Notes under the pieces: model-generated | What the model saw: the letters and a program-made list of their open reading frames with translations, nothing else | The model's database searches: none | What the model was told of the DNA's origin: nothing | Program-made: the position numbers and the translations under genes | Part shown: in pieces, positions 46,955-60,307 of the stretch | Numbering within the stretch: the stretch's first letter is position 1 | Layout of the letters: each line of letters begins with the position of its first letter | From: Volvox africanus | Taxonomy: Eukaryota > Chlorophyta > Chlorophyceae > Chlamydomonadales > Volvocaceae | Reading direction: 5' to 3' | Length of the DNA: 64,000 nt | Assembly: GCA_030268105.1 (NCBI GenBank) | Contig: BSDZ01000010.1 | Coordinates: 2,270,001-2,334,000, forward strand

Positions 46955-49770
46955 GGTGGTGATGGTGGTGGTGAGGTGCTTGGTGTGAACCGGTGCTGCA
47001 AGGAGGGTCGGCTGCTGGCAGTCAAACTTCGGCGACTGGCAGTTATCTGTTCGTCCGTTAGCGGTTAGCCTATCGCTCACGCCATTTAAAAACAAAAATC
47101 CTGAGGCATGCCTGCCGGCCTTATCAGCAACACTTTGTCCACATACACACACAAACACCCCCCCAGAAATACCCGGCTTCCAGGATGTTATAGGATACCC
47201 CACCCCCTGCTGAAACCCTATTCCGAACCCCGGTGTCATTAACGTTTTGTTCAGGTGTTATTATCACAGAAAGAGCGTTTCCCACTCAATTCCGCCACGT
47301 TGGCCTTTGCGGCGGATGCGGGTCAGATGGAAATGTGCATATGGTTACGGCGGCAGGGCGTTCCCTGGAGTCACAACGCTATCTGCGCTGCAGTTCGGCG
47401 GGGGAATATGCGACTGGTCAAGTGGGCAGTGGGAAACGGCGCGGGATGGGGCGTGGGGACGTTATGTGTCGCAGCATCTGCCGGACATGCGGACCTGTGC
47501 CTATGGTTCTTAGAGGTACGCTATCATCACGGCACGGCACGGCTAAAACATGCTCGTAGCAAATTTTCCTTATCATTTTTGGAAAGCTATTTTGCAAATG
47601 TTGTGGGACGCGAGTACTTCATGTTGAATCCCGCCCCCAATGTGGTACTTGAGGGTTCGTTGCGTCTTCTCAGCAATGGAGGTTTGTGGGGGGGCGTAAT
47701 TTGTTCCGACGCCTCAGACCTTCTCCCCATCAACAGTTACAAGTGCTCAAACTTTGGCACCTTCGGTGCCGTATCACTTCTTAAACAAAACCCAAAAGGT
47801 TGAAGTACGGCGCACCTTCGGTGTCGTACCGTGGGTTCGGGAAAGCATTGTACTAGTCAAAAGATTGTTGTTTGCTTACGCAGTTAGGAGACGGGGCTTC
47901 CACCTGGCGATGGGGATACGGGTATGTGCACTGGACATCGTGCAGTGTTGAAGAAGTGCATGGCAGTGTGCATAGCTGTGAGGTTGCCTCCACACTAATG
48001 GGGGCTGTCCTAGGTTTACTCCAACGGGGGCTTGGAGCATCCGGTTCACATCGATCCAAGACAGAGATGATCGCGTGTGTAGAGGCCGAGTTTGGAGGCC
48101 TCAAGATGTTCTGCGTGGAAGATTCCGGGTGCTAACGGATTCAATCTGTACCTGCGGTACGGCGTTGCAGAAACTCCGCAAGGGTCATGGCCACAAGCCC
48201 AAGATCATCTTCGACGTATTGGAGTCGGTCGCGGAGGGCTGCGACCTGAGCACCGTGCAGGTGTGTCTATCTGTCCTTGTCTGTCCTTGTCTGTCCTTGT
48301 GTGTCCTTGTCTGTATCTGCCTCTATGTCTGTCTGTCTATGTGTGTGTGACTGTTTGTGTGTCTGTGTTGACAGCAGGGAATGCGCCCAACAGGTGATGA
48401 GATGATGTCCATTAATGGAAATGGAAACAATACCACAGAACAAAGCAAGCAGCACCGTGCCACCGTGTGAATATGTGTGTGTGTGTGTTTTGAAGAAGGG
48501 GAACAAAGCGCCTCGTGTAACGCGGTCAGTGGGTCACCGTGTGTCCTCGTACACACACATGTACAACATACACAATTGCTCCTGATCCCACCGCGCGCCC
48601 CCCCCCCGCGCCCGCGCCTCAACCCTCCCTGTAGCACATCGTATCCAATCCCCTCCCCGTGCTTGACTGGTTGTGGAGCGACGTCAGCGCCTACGCCGCC
48701 GCAAGTCCCACCCCCGACTGGCGGCGCAAGGTGGAGTGGCTGGAGGAGCGAGGACACGAACGAACTCCCAGAGCCGCGGAGCTGGTTTCGGAACGGTGAG
48801 AGGAGAGGAGGAAACCGGCAAGTGGAGGAGCGGGCGGAAAGCCACAAACGGCAATTCGTTCTGCGTTCCAGTTGCTCGCTTTTTCCGGTAATTTAGGTAC
48901 CGATGATGAATGGCAACGAGGAAGTGGGGGAGGAGCGGGGGAGGGGGATTTCAAGAGGACCGTACGGAGAGAGGACAAGGGGGTGGAAAGTTTGAGAGCT
49001 GAGTTTATCTCCGGCTGCCAGTTATGAATCCCCGCGGCCGTTGAGATGCCATGTTATGCGCCACCACGCGTATGCAGGGTGCTGGGGGTGTGTGAGCGAC
49101 GGAATGACGATGTCGGTGGTAGCGGCAGTGGTAATGGCGGCGACGCGGACGATGCTTCACACGCCGGGCCGAGTCGAGTGAATCGTGCCAGCGGCAGCGG
49201 CGCCGCAGCCGCTGGCGGCACGGGTGATGGGGAGCCGTTGTCTGAGGTTGATATCTCCTGCGTGGCGCGATTGACGTGGTTACAGCAGCGGGGTTACCCC
49301 ATGACAGTAGGGGCAGTCCGCTCTGCGGCATGCGCTGGCAATATGGCGGCATTGCAGTACCTGCTCGGCCCATGTGGTGTACGACTGAACGAGCAATTGG
49401 ACAACGACCTAGTGGATCTCGCATGCTCGGTAGCCCGGGCCGGACACCTGGAGGTTCTAAAGGTACGGGCTAAAAGGAAGTCGTACACACATGCGCAGTC
49501 GTACAAGATGAGTGTGGGATCGTAATGGACCGCGAATCCCTGGGTCACCCCAACTCAGGCAAGCGCAGAGCTCCATTTGTGCGTCACTGTGTACGGCACA
49601 GGTGCTTCAGGGCCATGGCGTTCCCATCACACGGCGGCGAGTGCTAGCCATGGCGGTACTCGGCGGGCGACTGTCAGTCGTGGATTGGCTGGTGGGTCAG
49701 GTAATGGAACTGGGCGTCTCCACTGCCGGTGGCGGCGATGGCATCGCTGCCGCTGCCCCCGGCGGCGCAG

Positions 49771-49802
<32 letters not shown>

Positions 49803-51523
49803 CCGGCAGCGCCGGCAGCCGTCTTACCCTTGCCGCGCGAAATCGGTGGCCTGGACCCCGTGCTGGACTTCCTACCAGAGAGGGACATAGTTTCTGACAG
49901 TACCGTACGACGCCACCCGCAGATATGCCCTGCTCTCGCAGCGGCATTCGCTGAAGGCGCCGTCTCGGTTCCGGAGCTGGCGCGGGAGCTCGCGGTTTTT
50001 GCAATCATGAGCGGTTGCCCTTTAGGGATGCCGCGGCTGCAGTCCAAGTGTCCCGCCGCGGGATCCGACCCACAGGCCAAACGACTGGAGCTGTTGATAT
50101 GGCTGTATGATCAGGGGCTGGCAGACTTGCATTCAGGCGTGTTCAAGCTGGCAGCGCAGTACGGCGATTTGAGGATGATGACGTGGCTTTTCGAACGAGG
50201 ATGCCCATGGGACGCTCATACGTTTGCGGCGGCGGCGTACGCGGGCGGCGAAATGCAGTTGGAATGGCTGGCTGAACGCGGATGCCCAATGGGGGTGAGT
50301 GTCGGGGCTTGTGTCACCCTAGTGCACTGGTGTCACCCTGGTAACACGCCTAGCGACAGTGGTGGAATGTAATTTACCGGTTTGATGCGCGTTCGTATGG
50401 CAATTAACACGGGGGGGGGGATGTGAGGCGAAACTCCAGGAGATGTTGGGGGAAAATGGGATCGGGACACATGTGCCACAGGAGGGGAGGGGTCAGGTCT
50501 TGGACGGTTTGCGATGCAAAGTCTGGTGCTAAGTGCGGGAGGAAAGCCACATCTGCTTCGGTGATTTATGAGGGGGTCCAACGCGTCGTGAGGTGCATCT
50601 CCCGTCTCAATGGTGCTGAAATTATTTTTCGAGGGCAATCCTGCAAAGCTGCAAATTATTGTTTCATATCGTCGCATGTTTGGATTAGACGACAACTGCT
50701 CGGACGCAATGTGTATGATATAAAACCCTATATTATATTATATTATATTATATTATATTATATTATATTATATTATATTATATTATATTATATTATATTA
50801 TATTATATTATATTATATTATATTATATTATATTATATTATATTATATTATATTATATTATATTATATTATATTATATTATATTATATTATATTATATTA
50901 TATTATATTATATTATATTATATTATATTATATTATATTATATTATATTATATTATATTATATTATATTATATTATATTATATTATATTATATTATATTA
51001 TGTTATATTATATTATATTATGTTATAGGGTTTATATTATATTTTATATTATCCACATCCAACCCATCGCCGACCCAACTTACACAACCGACTCAACTCC
51101 CTTAACTTTCAGCACGATGGCGCGCCCTATATCCGTGCCGCTGCTATGATGGACATGGCTTCACTGCGATGTCTGCGGCGCCTGGGTTGTCCCTGGAGCG
51201 ATTCCGGCGACACCTTCACCAAGGCCGCCTTGACCAATGGTCCGGGGCGTATTCCTGTGCGTATGGCGTCCCTGCAGGCGCTGCTGCAGCTGGGGTGCCC
51301 CGTGGATTGGGGGGCCCTTCGGGCAGCGGTGCGGGATAAGGATGGGGTCAGCAAACAGCGGCGGCGCGTGCTGAAGAAGCTTCTCGCGCAGGAGAAGCGG
51401 CGGCGGAGGCATGAGGAAGGCTGTTGGCCGCGGAGGCAGCCGGCGCAGGGGGTGCGTGGCGGTGTTGGGGGTGCTGGCAGCTCCAGCGATTTTGACAAAA
51501 ATATGAATGTCGCCAGTCGGTGA
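46264..51523 (+). CDS. Ankyrin-repeat-like protein with F-box-like N-terminal segment
   Basis: A repeat protein expected to act through protein binding; no specific partner can be read. Exons: 46264-46896, 47255-47515, 48171-48260, 48635-48795, 49078-49462, 49602-50294, 51113-51523; phases agree, about 877 residues (the third exon's left end is least certain). Residues about 78-130 (SGVWLTELVAQYAGYLPRNE, VACTLRLVCKSTADQF) look like an F-box-like helix pair. After that come degenerate ankyrin-type units: LAFAADAGQMEMCIWLRRQG, AAASAGHADLCLWFL-type, AACAGNMAALQYLL, LAAQYGDLRMMTWLFERGCP, AAYAGGEMQLEWLAERGCP and MMDMASLRCLRRLGCP. A run of ten glycines is coded by (GGC)n at 49771-49803. The last intron holds a 290-bp (TATTA)n array. 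Candidate TGTAA at 52173. Large families of this kind are known in volvocine algae. Confidence 0.78.
46920..46976 (+). repeat. (GTT)n-(GGT)n trinucleotide run
   Basis: A triplet microsatellite just inside the first intron of the ankyrin/F-box-like gene. Confidence 0.85.
48262..48362 (+). repeat. TCTGTCCTTG-type tandem repeat
   Basis: Ten-base units that decay into TCTGTCTATG and GTGTGT runs, starting right after the donor of the exon that ends at 48260. Confidence 0.8.
50729..51023 (+). repeat. (TATTA)n minisatellite array 1
   Basis: About 58 nearly identical 5-bp units in the last intron (50295-51112) of the ankyrin/F-box-like gene, with two TGTTA variants near the right end. Outer flanks are the complementary 10-mers AAACCCTATA (50723) and TATAGGGTTT (51024). 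Long open frames through the array are artefacts of its 5-bp period. Confidence 0.95.
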
Positions 51524-54252
51524 AGAGGACGGGAGTGGGGAAAGCCTTGTGAGAACCTGGAAGTAAAGGGGACTGCCGTGTGTCGGGTGATGGTAATGGG
51601 CTGGGGGATGGTTGGGAGATGATGGGTCGGAAGGAAGACTGTACCTCCTGATGGTACACGAAGTTGACCCATGCCTGCGGGGTGGACATGGTCCTTAGCC
51701 CTCTGCATCAACCAGTGAGGATGAGGCAGCGATCGTGCGATGAGGCCAAGGATGGTCGTACATTGTCGGTTGGAGCACCGTGCAACTGCCTGCCACAACT
51801 GCTCAACATGCAACTGTGACGGTTTGCACCATCCATAACTTAACAGGAGCCATCGGTCAGAGGGAGCGGTAGGGTTAGGGCTGGGGGTCAGCACGTCGTT
51901 GCAGAAAGTTCGTCGTTGGGGAGCCGGGCGTAAGGGCTTTGTTTCCTCTGAGCGGAGGAGAGGGGGGAAGAAGATGGGGGGGTAGGACATTGCTGCGTGT
52001 GTGGCTGCATGACTGCATCGCCGTAATACAAGTACAGCAATTTTACTTGGAAAGCCAGGTTGATGATGTGGCTGCTGTTTTGCCGCTTTGCTGGATTTAC
52101 CATGCCTAAGTAAAGAATGTGGCTAAAAACGTTTTTTGTGGATGTGTGTTTAGTTGATGAAGCGGTTTATATTGTAAACGGTACGGTGTAGCTCCGCAGC
52201 TACACAGCTACGTAGCTACGTAGTAGCATGCGTGATGATGGTTAAGGACGATGTCTAATCTAGTTTAATGTCATAAAACCTGCATCAACTCACAAGCATG
52301 CGAACGAAGGCATGATAGACATGAGGGCTACAATCAAGCGCGGATATTGACATAGAGATACAATCAATCAAGAGCCGGGGCGTATTATGCAAGAAGAACT
52401 ACTTGACAGATTTTCCTACCCTCTAGCAAAAAGTCCCAACTGCTGCACGGCTCTTTCTGACCTGCTGATTATAACCAGTGGCCCCCGCGTGCAGACAGAT
52501 AGCCATCGATCGATCGCTGGTACCTCTGATCGGTGCAGCTTGCGAGTAGGTTGCTTGCTGAAATGCAATAACACGATGCATAAAGCGGTAAGGAATATAT
52601 ATGACGACTGGGATATAGGCTGTTGTATGTGGCAGGCCATTGATGGCGGCCTGGAGCAACAATACGGGCCAGGGCAGTACGTGAGTAAAGCGGACAGGAA
52701 GGCGATGTGATTTTGTTTTAATGTACACGTGAGCAGCTCTTGGTTGCATGCGGCGGTTGGCGGCATTACGTACACGGCGGTCGCTTGCTCCCCAATAATA
52801 GCCCCACAAACGTATTCCTTCGTTCAGGTTGAGACTCCGCACCCAACACATTCGTTCCTCATAAACATCCTGCGTCCATTCCTCCGAAACCACCTGTCCA
52901 GTTCATCTACATTCGTGAAGCTCTCATCCTATCCTAACTTTGGAAACTTCAGAAGTTCTGAATCGGCAAAAAGTGGTAGTCGCCGCTGGGATTGGAGGGA
53001 GGAGGCAGGGAGAGAGGTCACAAAATTGATGTGAATGTGGTATAAAGCGTTTGCCGTATCGTTACTACCATGCTATGTCGTGACAAGGGATGGAAGGTCA
53101 CTAATCGAGTCACGGAGGGAAGAGGAATCCTGTGGCGTGGGCGCCTGATCCTGGCAATTGGTTTTCGTTTGTGTTATGTCTTTTGAACATGTACCGCCAC
53201 TCTTAACCTCGCACCTCGGCAGTGATTGGAGCATGGACGTGACGGCACCGCGCCGCAAGATGGTGGCAGATTACCCTTGAATGCAATTAAGGCAAAGAAG
53301 ACTTACTGCCAAAAGTAGGCCCAGGTGGAAACGGCGGATCTGGCATCAAAGCCGTCCCCCGGGTATGCCCTCAAGCCATGGAATAAACCCACACTGGAAA
53401 TATGAGCAGTCGAATCCAATGAAGCGCCTTTCGTTTCAGCCGCGTACGTTGTGACGAGAGGAGATAATCGTTAGCTCCACTGCAGCTCCGAAGCTGAGCA
53501 ATAAGACTTGGGCTGATGGAAGAATTGTAGAATGGCCCAGGCACCCGTGTGCGCGAGGCTGCAACGCCAGCTGCTGTCACCGGCCGCAGGGGATGGATGG
53601 TGTCAAGATCGGTTCTATTAGTAATCATGGCTGAATGGAGAGTAAGATATTATTTCAGGTGACTGTGGGTTATAAGATTTTCCATTGAAGGAGCAATTCA
53701 TAAGCTAATGGATCGTGTGCCTGACTACCGGAAATTGATTTAGTTGCAGAAGTGCTTCTTGTCCACTTCCGCAAGCCATGACAACGGTTATTGCGTTTAC
53801 TGAAATAGCGTATTTTGTTAGTTGTCAGACAGAACATAAATCTGATTGAAGGACATGTCGCGGCGGCTTTTTCAGCGACACCGTCCTCAGCAGCCTCAGC
53901 AGGTCAGCACCTGCTCCTGCAACAAATTAACTGAATGGAATATAATTATATGACCCAAGACGCTTTTGGTGGTAATGTTTTTACGTGCTGAACTTTCCTA
54001 GCCGCGCTGCGTCCTACAGACTTCGACTTCATGTCGGGTTGGTGGTACGGGTTAGCTGCTGAACTCTAAAACCAATCATTCGCGATTTTGTTAGTAAATT
54101 TATGTTATCATGATGTACAGGACCTCAACATCTGTGCCATGACGTTCACAATAGAGGGGCGTGCAGATGTAGAGTGTGTTGCTATCGTTAAGCTTGAGTC
54201 CTTAAGAGAACAAACAAACCAATCGGGATGTACTAAAGTTGCTTAGTGCTCC
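51524..54252. other. Intergenic between ankyrin/F-box-like gene and the large unrecognised gene
   Basis: About 2.7 kb. TGTAA at 52173-52177 may end the upstream transcript. A small palindromic patch of GTAGCTACGTAG-type words lies at 52190-52226. Exon-like fragments near 53855 (a short Arg/Gln-rich frame) and 54121 (a 42-codon open frame after GTACAG) could not be joined in phase to the next gene. No domain seen. Confidence 0.45.
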
Positions 54253-57200
54253 ATGGGAAACGGATCGAGCATACATGAAAATAGTGGAGGAAGTGCGTGG
54301 TGGGTCACGTACTGCAGAAACGAGTGGCGAAGCCAAAGGAGCAAGCAGCTTGATGAGCTTCTCGGTGAGTAGCCATCATCGGCTTGGTTCTGGTATGCCT
54401 AAGTCGTTGAAATGACCGGCGCATGTGCGTAGCTATAATTATCGCGCCGCTGTTCATGAGTATTCAAAATTAAGAAGACAACGTATTAGCTATCTGGAAC
54501 TCATGAACACCATGTCAAGCTGCATTATACAACAAGGGCCCATAGCGGTTGGGATGGCAGTGCTCTAGGACAATTGCGGGTTTCAAAACCTAGAACATAA
54601 GCACATATTTGAGTCCGAGTTAAAAGGGGGAAGTACAGTGGCGCACTCAAGTCCTCTATCTGCACTTCGGTTCGGTGAAGCTCTAGTATACGTTGCTCCG
54701 CTTGACAGGCGGACAGGCGGAAATTTAACCGCGACAACCTGTTCCCTACCCCGCCGGATTAGGATGTTTTCGGCAGAGTAGATCGCCCCAGACGACGCCT
54801 GCACACGTATTGCCGTCACAATATTACTTGCTGCTCCTCCGTCATGCACTTTATAGTCTTCTCTGCGATTGATCCCTACACGACCCGGCTACCCGACGTC
54901 CCTAACTGCTCCGAAACCTCAGGTCTACAGCGGCCTCCGCTACGGAGGGGGCAGTCCCTCACTAATCTTGATGATCTTGTGAGGAAGCTTACACAGGTGC
55001 GCACATGACACACATAAGATTTCCGTCCGTGTGCATGTCCGTGTCCGGGTTTGGGTTTGGGTTTGCGTACGGACGCCATAGCAGACGTGTACGTCGTACG
55101 ATTGTCTTGGCCTGACGATGGTTTGATCGGTTGCACAGCTGACGCTTCTGTGTGTGCTCATCGATCCATGCATTGGATGTACGTAGTGAAGTATTGTTGT
55201 TTGCGTATGACAGGACCCCGTCCCTCTCATCACCGACGGCGAAGACAATGATGACCTCAAAGCTGCTATTGCAAAGCTCAATAGCGGCAGCATCCTTCAT
55301 ACCGAGAAGCGCGCCATCGAGCGCCTGCTGGCTCAGCGCTATGAGGATGCGCTTGCAATCGCCACGGCTGCAACCACGGAGCATAGCGACGCCGAAGGAC
55401 CATTGAGCGGGGCATCGGAAGTGCTACGGAAGGTGAGAGAGCCTCACTCGCGCGCGTGCGCACACCTTCCCTTACCTCCCCGCTGAGAGCACGGACACTT
55501 CAAGCTAAATCCGGTGCTGTCGCCAATTGAAGAATCTTTTGGTGCCCACCTTGAGGTGCAATGTCGAGTGTTGATTGAATGCCTGCGGCCCCCGCTTGAG
55601 GTTAATTACACCGCTTTATTGACCCCTCTGATACCGCCTTGGCATGGACTTGACCCATGTTTCGGGGCACAGGTGCTGGTCGTTTTCCGCCAGAATGGCT
55701 TGCCCACGGAGCTGGACCGCAGCGGCGTTGAGGAGCCAGCGGAATGGCGCGTGCGCACACACGCCCAGCGGCGGCGGGCGTTCCTTGTGGTGCGGTCAAT
55801 GGTGCGGTTGAAGCGGGAGGTGAAGCGACTCGGCGCTCCGATCACCGACCTGGGGTGGCTGGTACCGGTTGCAGCTCAGGAGCGATGGGGGGAGCTCAAG
55901 GCATTGGCGGCGAGGTACCGGCAGCTGGAGGGGGCGCTCCTGGATACGGAGGTGAGGGGTGAGGCTCGGAGGAGTGAGACGAAAACTCCACATGGGATGG
56001 AGGGACGCAGCCAACAGCTGTGCCCCATAGCGCGATGGGAATCGCAATTGGAAAAGGGGTTATATGTCGCCCGGCTGCGTGGGGAGTGATTCCGGGAAAA
56101 TGGGACTGGATTGCAAATGGTGGTCGACTGAATGAGCAACACGCTTTTCAGAAGCTTGCAGATCCTCATAATTTGCGGGGTGCAAATGATCAGGCATCCG
56201 TGGGTCTCTGGACATGCAGGTTGCGGTCTCCCAGCTGGCACAGCTGCGGGAGGGGCAGGGAAAGGGCCCGGGCTCCTCGCGGAACACTGCTGCTGGCCGC
56301 GCTTCACCGCAGCGCGCCCTGCGGAGTGGCCCGGGACGCATGGGCGGGCAAGGGAATGGGGGCCGTGCGGTCAGCGAGTCCGGGGCCATCAATTCTCGCG
56401 GCAAGCAACGCGCCGCACTGACGGCGGACCCACCGCCGCCGCCGGTAGCGGGGGTGCGGGGCGGACGCCGGCAGGTGGCCGTCCCCGAATCCATCGGTGG
56501 CAGCACGGGCGCCAGCGGTCAACAGAGCGTGCCCATGGTGCTTAGACTGCCATCGCCGGTGCCCAGCGGCGGGGCCGCCGGCGCACGTACGCCGGTGAAC
56601 GGCAAGAAAGGCGGAGCTGGCGGGTCTGACGGAGTCATCGGCGGCGGCGCCGCTGCTGCCGCCACTTCCCCGAGCGCGGCGGCGGCAGCACTGGTCCCCA
56701 CCATCTCCAACCAGCGTTTTGCCTCCGGCTCGCTCAGCGGCCTTTACAACCGGCGTCTGTCAGCCAGCGGCGGCAGCATTAGCACGGGCGGCGTGGGGCT
56801 ATCCATTGGGGGGGGTGGCGGTATCCTTTCCGGGGCGGTGTCCCTGCCGTCGCCCAATGGCGCAGGGTCGTCATCCCGGGTGTCTGCGCCCGGATCTGGG
56901 TTGGGACCAGTTCCAGTTCCAGTTCCAGGATCAGTCTCAGCCTCAGGCCCAGTCTCAGGCCTAGGACCAGGACCAGTTGCGTCGACGGTTTCGCCGAGGC
57001 TTTCACAGCGGGACTCTTTGTTGACACGGAACACCACGCCAATCAATGGGGCCCAAATGGGTGAGCGCCTCTCTTTCTCTCTTTCTCTCTTTCTTTCTTT
57101 CTCTCTTTCTCTCCTTCTCTCTCTCTCTCTCTCTGTCTCTCTCTGTGTGTGTCTCTCTCTCTTTCCCCTTTCGTTCTCCCCTTATTTGTATTAAATTGGA

Positions 57201-60200
57201 AGTCTCGCGGTCTTTGCGTTTGTTACGGGCAGTGCGGGGAGGCCGGGAGGGGCTTTCACGTAGCTTTAAGGATGCTAGTAAGTGCCACACCTCAGGGGAA
57301 GCAGTTACTGATGATGCCGCCCTGCCGGACATCACGTCCACACCCTCTTCCACAGTGCGACAGTCCTTCCTCACTGGTGACGGCAGCCCCACCAATCAGG
57401 GCACCCTGCCTCGCGTGACTCAGTACCTGGACCTCACGACCTACAACCCTAACGCGCCCCACCATTACGCGGTGCCCTTCGAGCCTGACGCCCGTAACCC
57501 CTCACCGGCTGGCACCTCCACCAGTGCTCCCGTCTCTGTCCTCCTGCCGGACTCGCCATCCCTCACAACAAGCCCCTCCGCCACCGTTGCCGGGACCCCA
57601 CGCAAGTCAGAAGTGGGAATGAACGGTGTCAGCAATGGCGTGCAGCGTAGCAACGGGGCCGGGGGCGGCGCCACCGGTTCCGCTGCTGTGAGCAGCGGGC
57701 GTCCCGTGGAACCGTCACCGCCGTCCGCACCGCCACCTACTGCCGGTGCACGCCGGCCCCTGGGCCCTCTATCGCATAGCTCTCCCGGACCCTTAACAAT
57801 ATCCACCGCAGGCAATACGGCATTGGCGGTGGTGCGGACGCTCTGTCCCGTACGGGCAAGCGGCGACGGCACGGTGCTAAGAGCTAGCACAGCTGCAGCG
57901 ACAGCTACTTCTGTTCCCACCGCGCCGTCCGTGCTGATTGAGGACGGTGAGTCGATCGAGCAGGCCCTGGCGAGGTTTAAACTTTTGTCGGAGGATACCC
58001 GGAATGCGCTTGTGGACACGGCCCGGCAGTTTCGGAGCGTTGTGGATTTCTGCAATAGTTATTGGCCCGATCAGCGTTGGTGGCTGTCGGCGCACACACA
58101 GGACGACGCAGCACTGGACGCGTGGCCAGGTGCGTGTGGGAGGTATGGGGATCGTGCCGCGCATGTCGCATGGGATCAGGCGCCGCTGGGACAAGAAGAG
58201 GTTGGCTGATGTTTCCATCATCATTGCGTGGTGGATGGATGACAGGGAGGAAATAGACGAATACAGGAGAGACTCGGCTCTGCTGCAAGCACACAAATCC
58301 CTGACCGTGAGGGGCGGGGCGGGGAAGGCTTCCGTCATCACGTGCAGAGTCATCACGTGGTCAGGATGGCACACACAGTCCTATGAACTCACGGGCTGAG
58401 CGGTCCATACCTGGCAAGCGCTATGACTTAGCGGGAGCCCGCCGCAGGGGCGAAGTGCCGCCGTCGGTCAAACACAAACTTCCTGTGAGTTATTGTGATT
58501 GTGATTGTGTGTGTGTGTGTGTATGTGTCTATGTGACACATGTCCGTGTGCGTACGGGTTGGCGGTACATTGGAATTGCGGCGGTGGCTATGGCAGCGAG
58601 GGCTTTTCCTGGAGTCGCCATTCCCCGCGATCCTTTTCCCTTTTACGTCGTGTCATCTCGTCACAAATCACAACTTTGCCGGTCTGTGTTGTTTTGCTAC
58701 CGTGCTCTTGCCCAGCCTCTGACGAGTACGTGGTTCATCGGGCCGACATCGTGCGCTGTCTCAAGGCGGGATCGATAGCCTTCCAGTTCATATGCGCTTC
58801 CGACGAGACGCTGATGGGGCCCACTGGCAACCACTTCGACCTGTGGACTAGCGACCCATGGGAGGTGGCAGCGGACCTGGCACCTGATAGGGTGAGGGAA
58901 GGGCGCTGCGCTGAGGCCACCGTGCACGGTGCTTTATGAAGGAGGGTCAACGGAATGTAGTCAGGCACTGTTGGCTGGGCAGAGTGTGGCCTGTGGATTG
59001 GTTTGACTGTCCGCCATTAAAGCGTCATTTTCAATCCCTCCTGCTGTGGGTGTATTTGACAAAGACAGTGCTCCTGGAGCCCTAAAACCCTAAAACCCCA
59101 TCCACACCGGCAAGGTCTGCACCAGCTCAAACGTGCGGCTGAAGATGCAGCTGTTCTTATGAATGATGTTTTACCGCGTACTTGCGGGGACAGGAGGGAT
59201 TGTTATTGCTCCTGACGACGAGAAAGCCTCAGAACGCAGGACGAAGAATGCAAGTCCTACGTCTACGGAGCTGAAACCTCCGTGTCCCTGCCCCCTCCGC
59301 CCTCCTTTCCCCGCTTCCTAACCCTCCTTCACGCAGCTTGCGGAGGCACAGGCGACGGGGCAACGGGCGGCTTCGGAGCGCATTGTGGGCATGCCGCTCG
59401 GGGTGCGAGTGCTTCAGCAGCTGGCTAACAGTGTCGTGGAGGCTGCGGGGCCTCAGGCACTGGACTCACTGCCCATCATTCTGCACATCAACGAACGACA
59501 ACGGGAGGTCATTGCGGCAGACCTCCTCCAATATGGCATATACAGGTAAAAAAACATCGGTATTTCGGCCTACTCAGAGGAATGTTCATGTTGATGAAGT
59601 GGGCTGAGTGGTGGCGATACGCGGTCCGGGGCCCACCTTCAGGGAGGGGGGTGCGGTAGCTCCCCCAGAAGGCACCAGACCTCATGACGGCGATGATGAT
59701 GGCGATGCTGAGGGCAGCGCTTTCAAGATGTCCAGATTTGCTTCCCACGTGCTCCGCCATGCGCTGCCATTCCCTCTCCATGTTGTCGTTGAATAGCAGG
59801 AGGGTTCCCCTAACGCTTTTTTCGACCCTGAAGCGTCTCTCCTGACTGGCTGTTGTTGGCCCCTCCTTTACATGCATCCTCATTCGTTTGAATCCCTCGT
59901 TGCGGGTCCCCTCCCGGTCTCTGGCTCTGTAATAGTATGTGTAGTGTATGTGTGTGCGTGTATGCAGAAGGAAGGTTATTCAACACACACATACACACAC
60001 ACATACACATGCACATACACATACACGGGGTTAACGCCTTAGTTGATTCGGCAGATTCCGCTGGATGCTGGTGGTGGGTGCTGAACCTGGGAAAACCACT
60101 GATTTCGGAGAAGTCGGCATGGGAGACTGGATGAGGGTGCCCCGAAACACCGGGGAAGGTAGGGACTGCCAGATTAGTGGCCACGGGTGATGTACCCCCC

Positions 60201-60216
60201 TATCCTACACACAAAC

Positions 60217-60307
<91 letters not shown>

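Noticed and set aside
50423..51028. 201-codon open frame on the plus strand
   Set aside because: Almost entirely translation of the (TATTA)n array (repeating YYIIL); an artefact of a stop-free 5-bp repeat.
53855..54240. Exon-like fragments (Arg/Gln-rich start at 53855; open frame after GTACAG at 54121) as 5' exons of the large gene
   Set aside because: No donor of the needed phase leads to the next exons, while ATG 54253 gives a complete MGNGSS start joining in phase.
54844..54996. ATG 54844 as the start of the large gene
   Set aside because: Phase-consistent and initially plausible, but the strong acceptor CCTCAG at 54922 joined to the 54253-54364 exon reads better (DELLG-LQRPPLRR).
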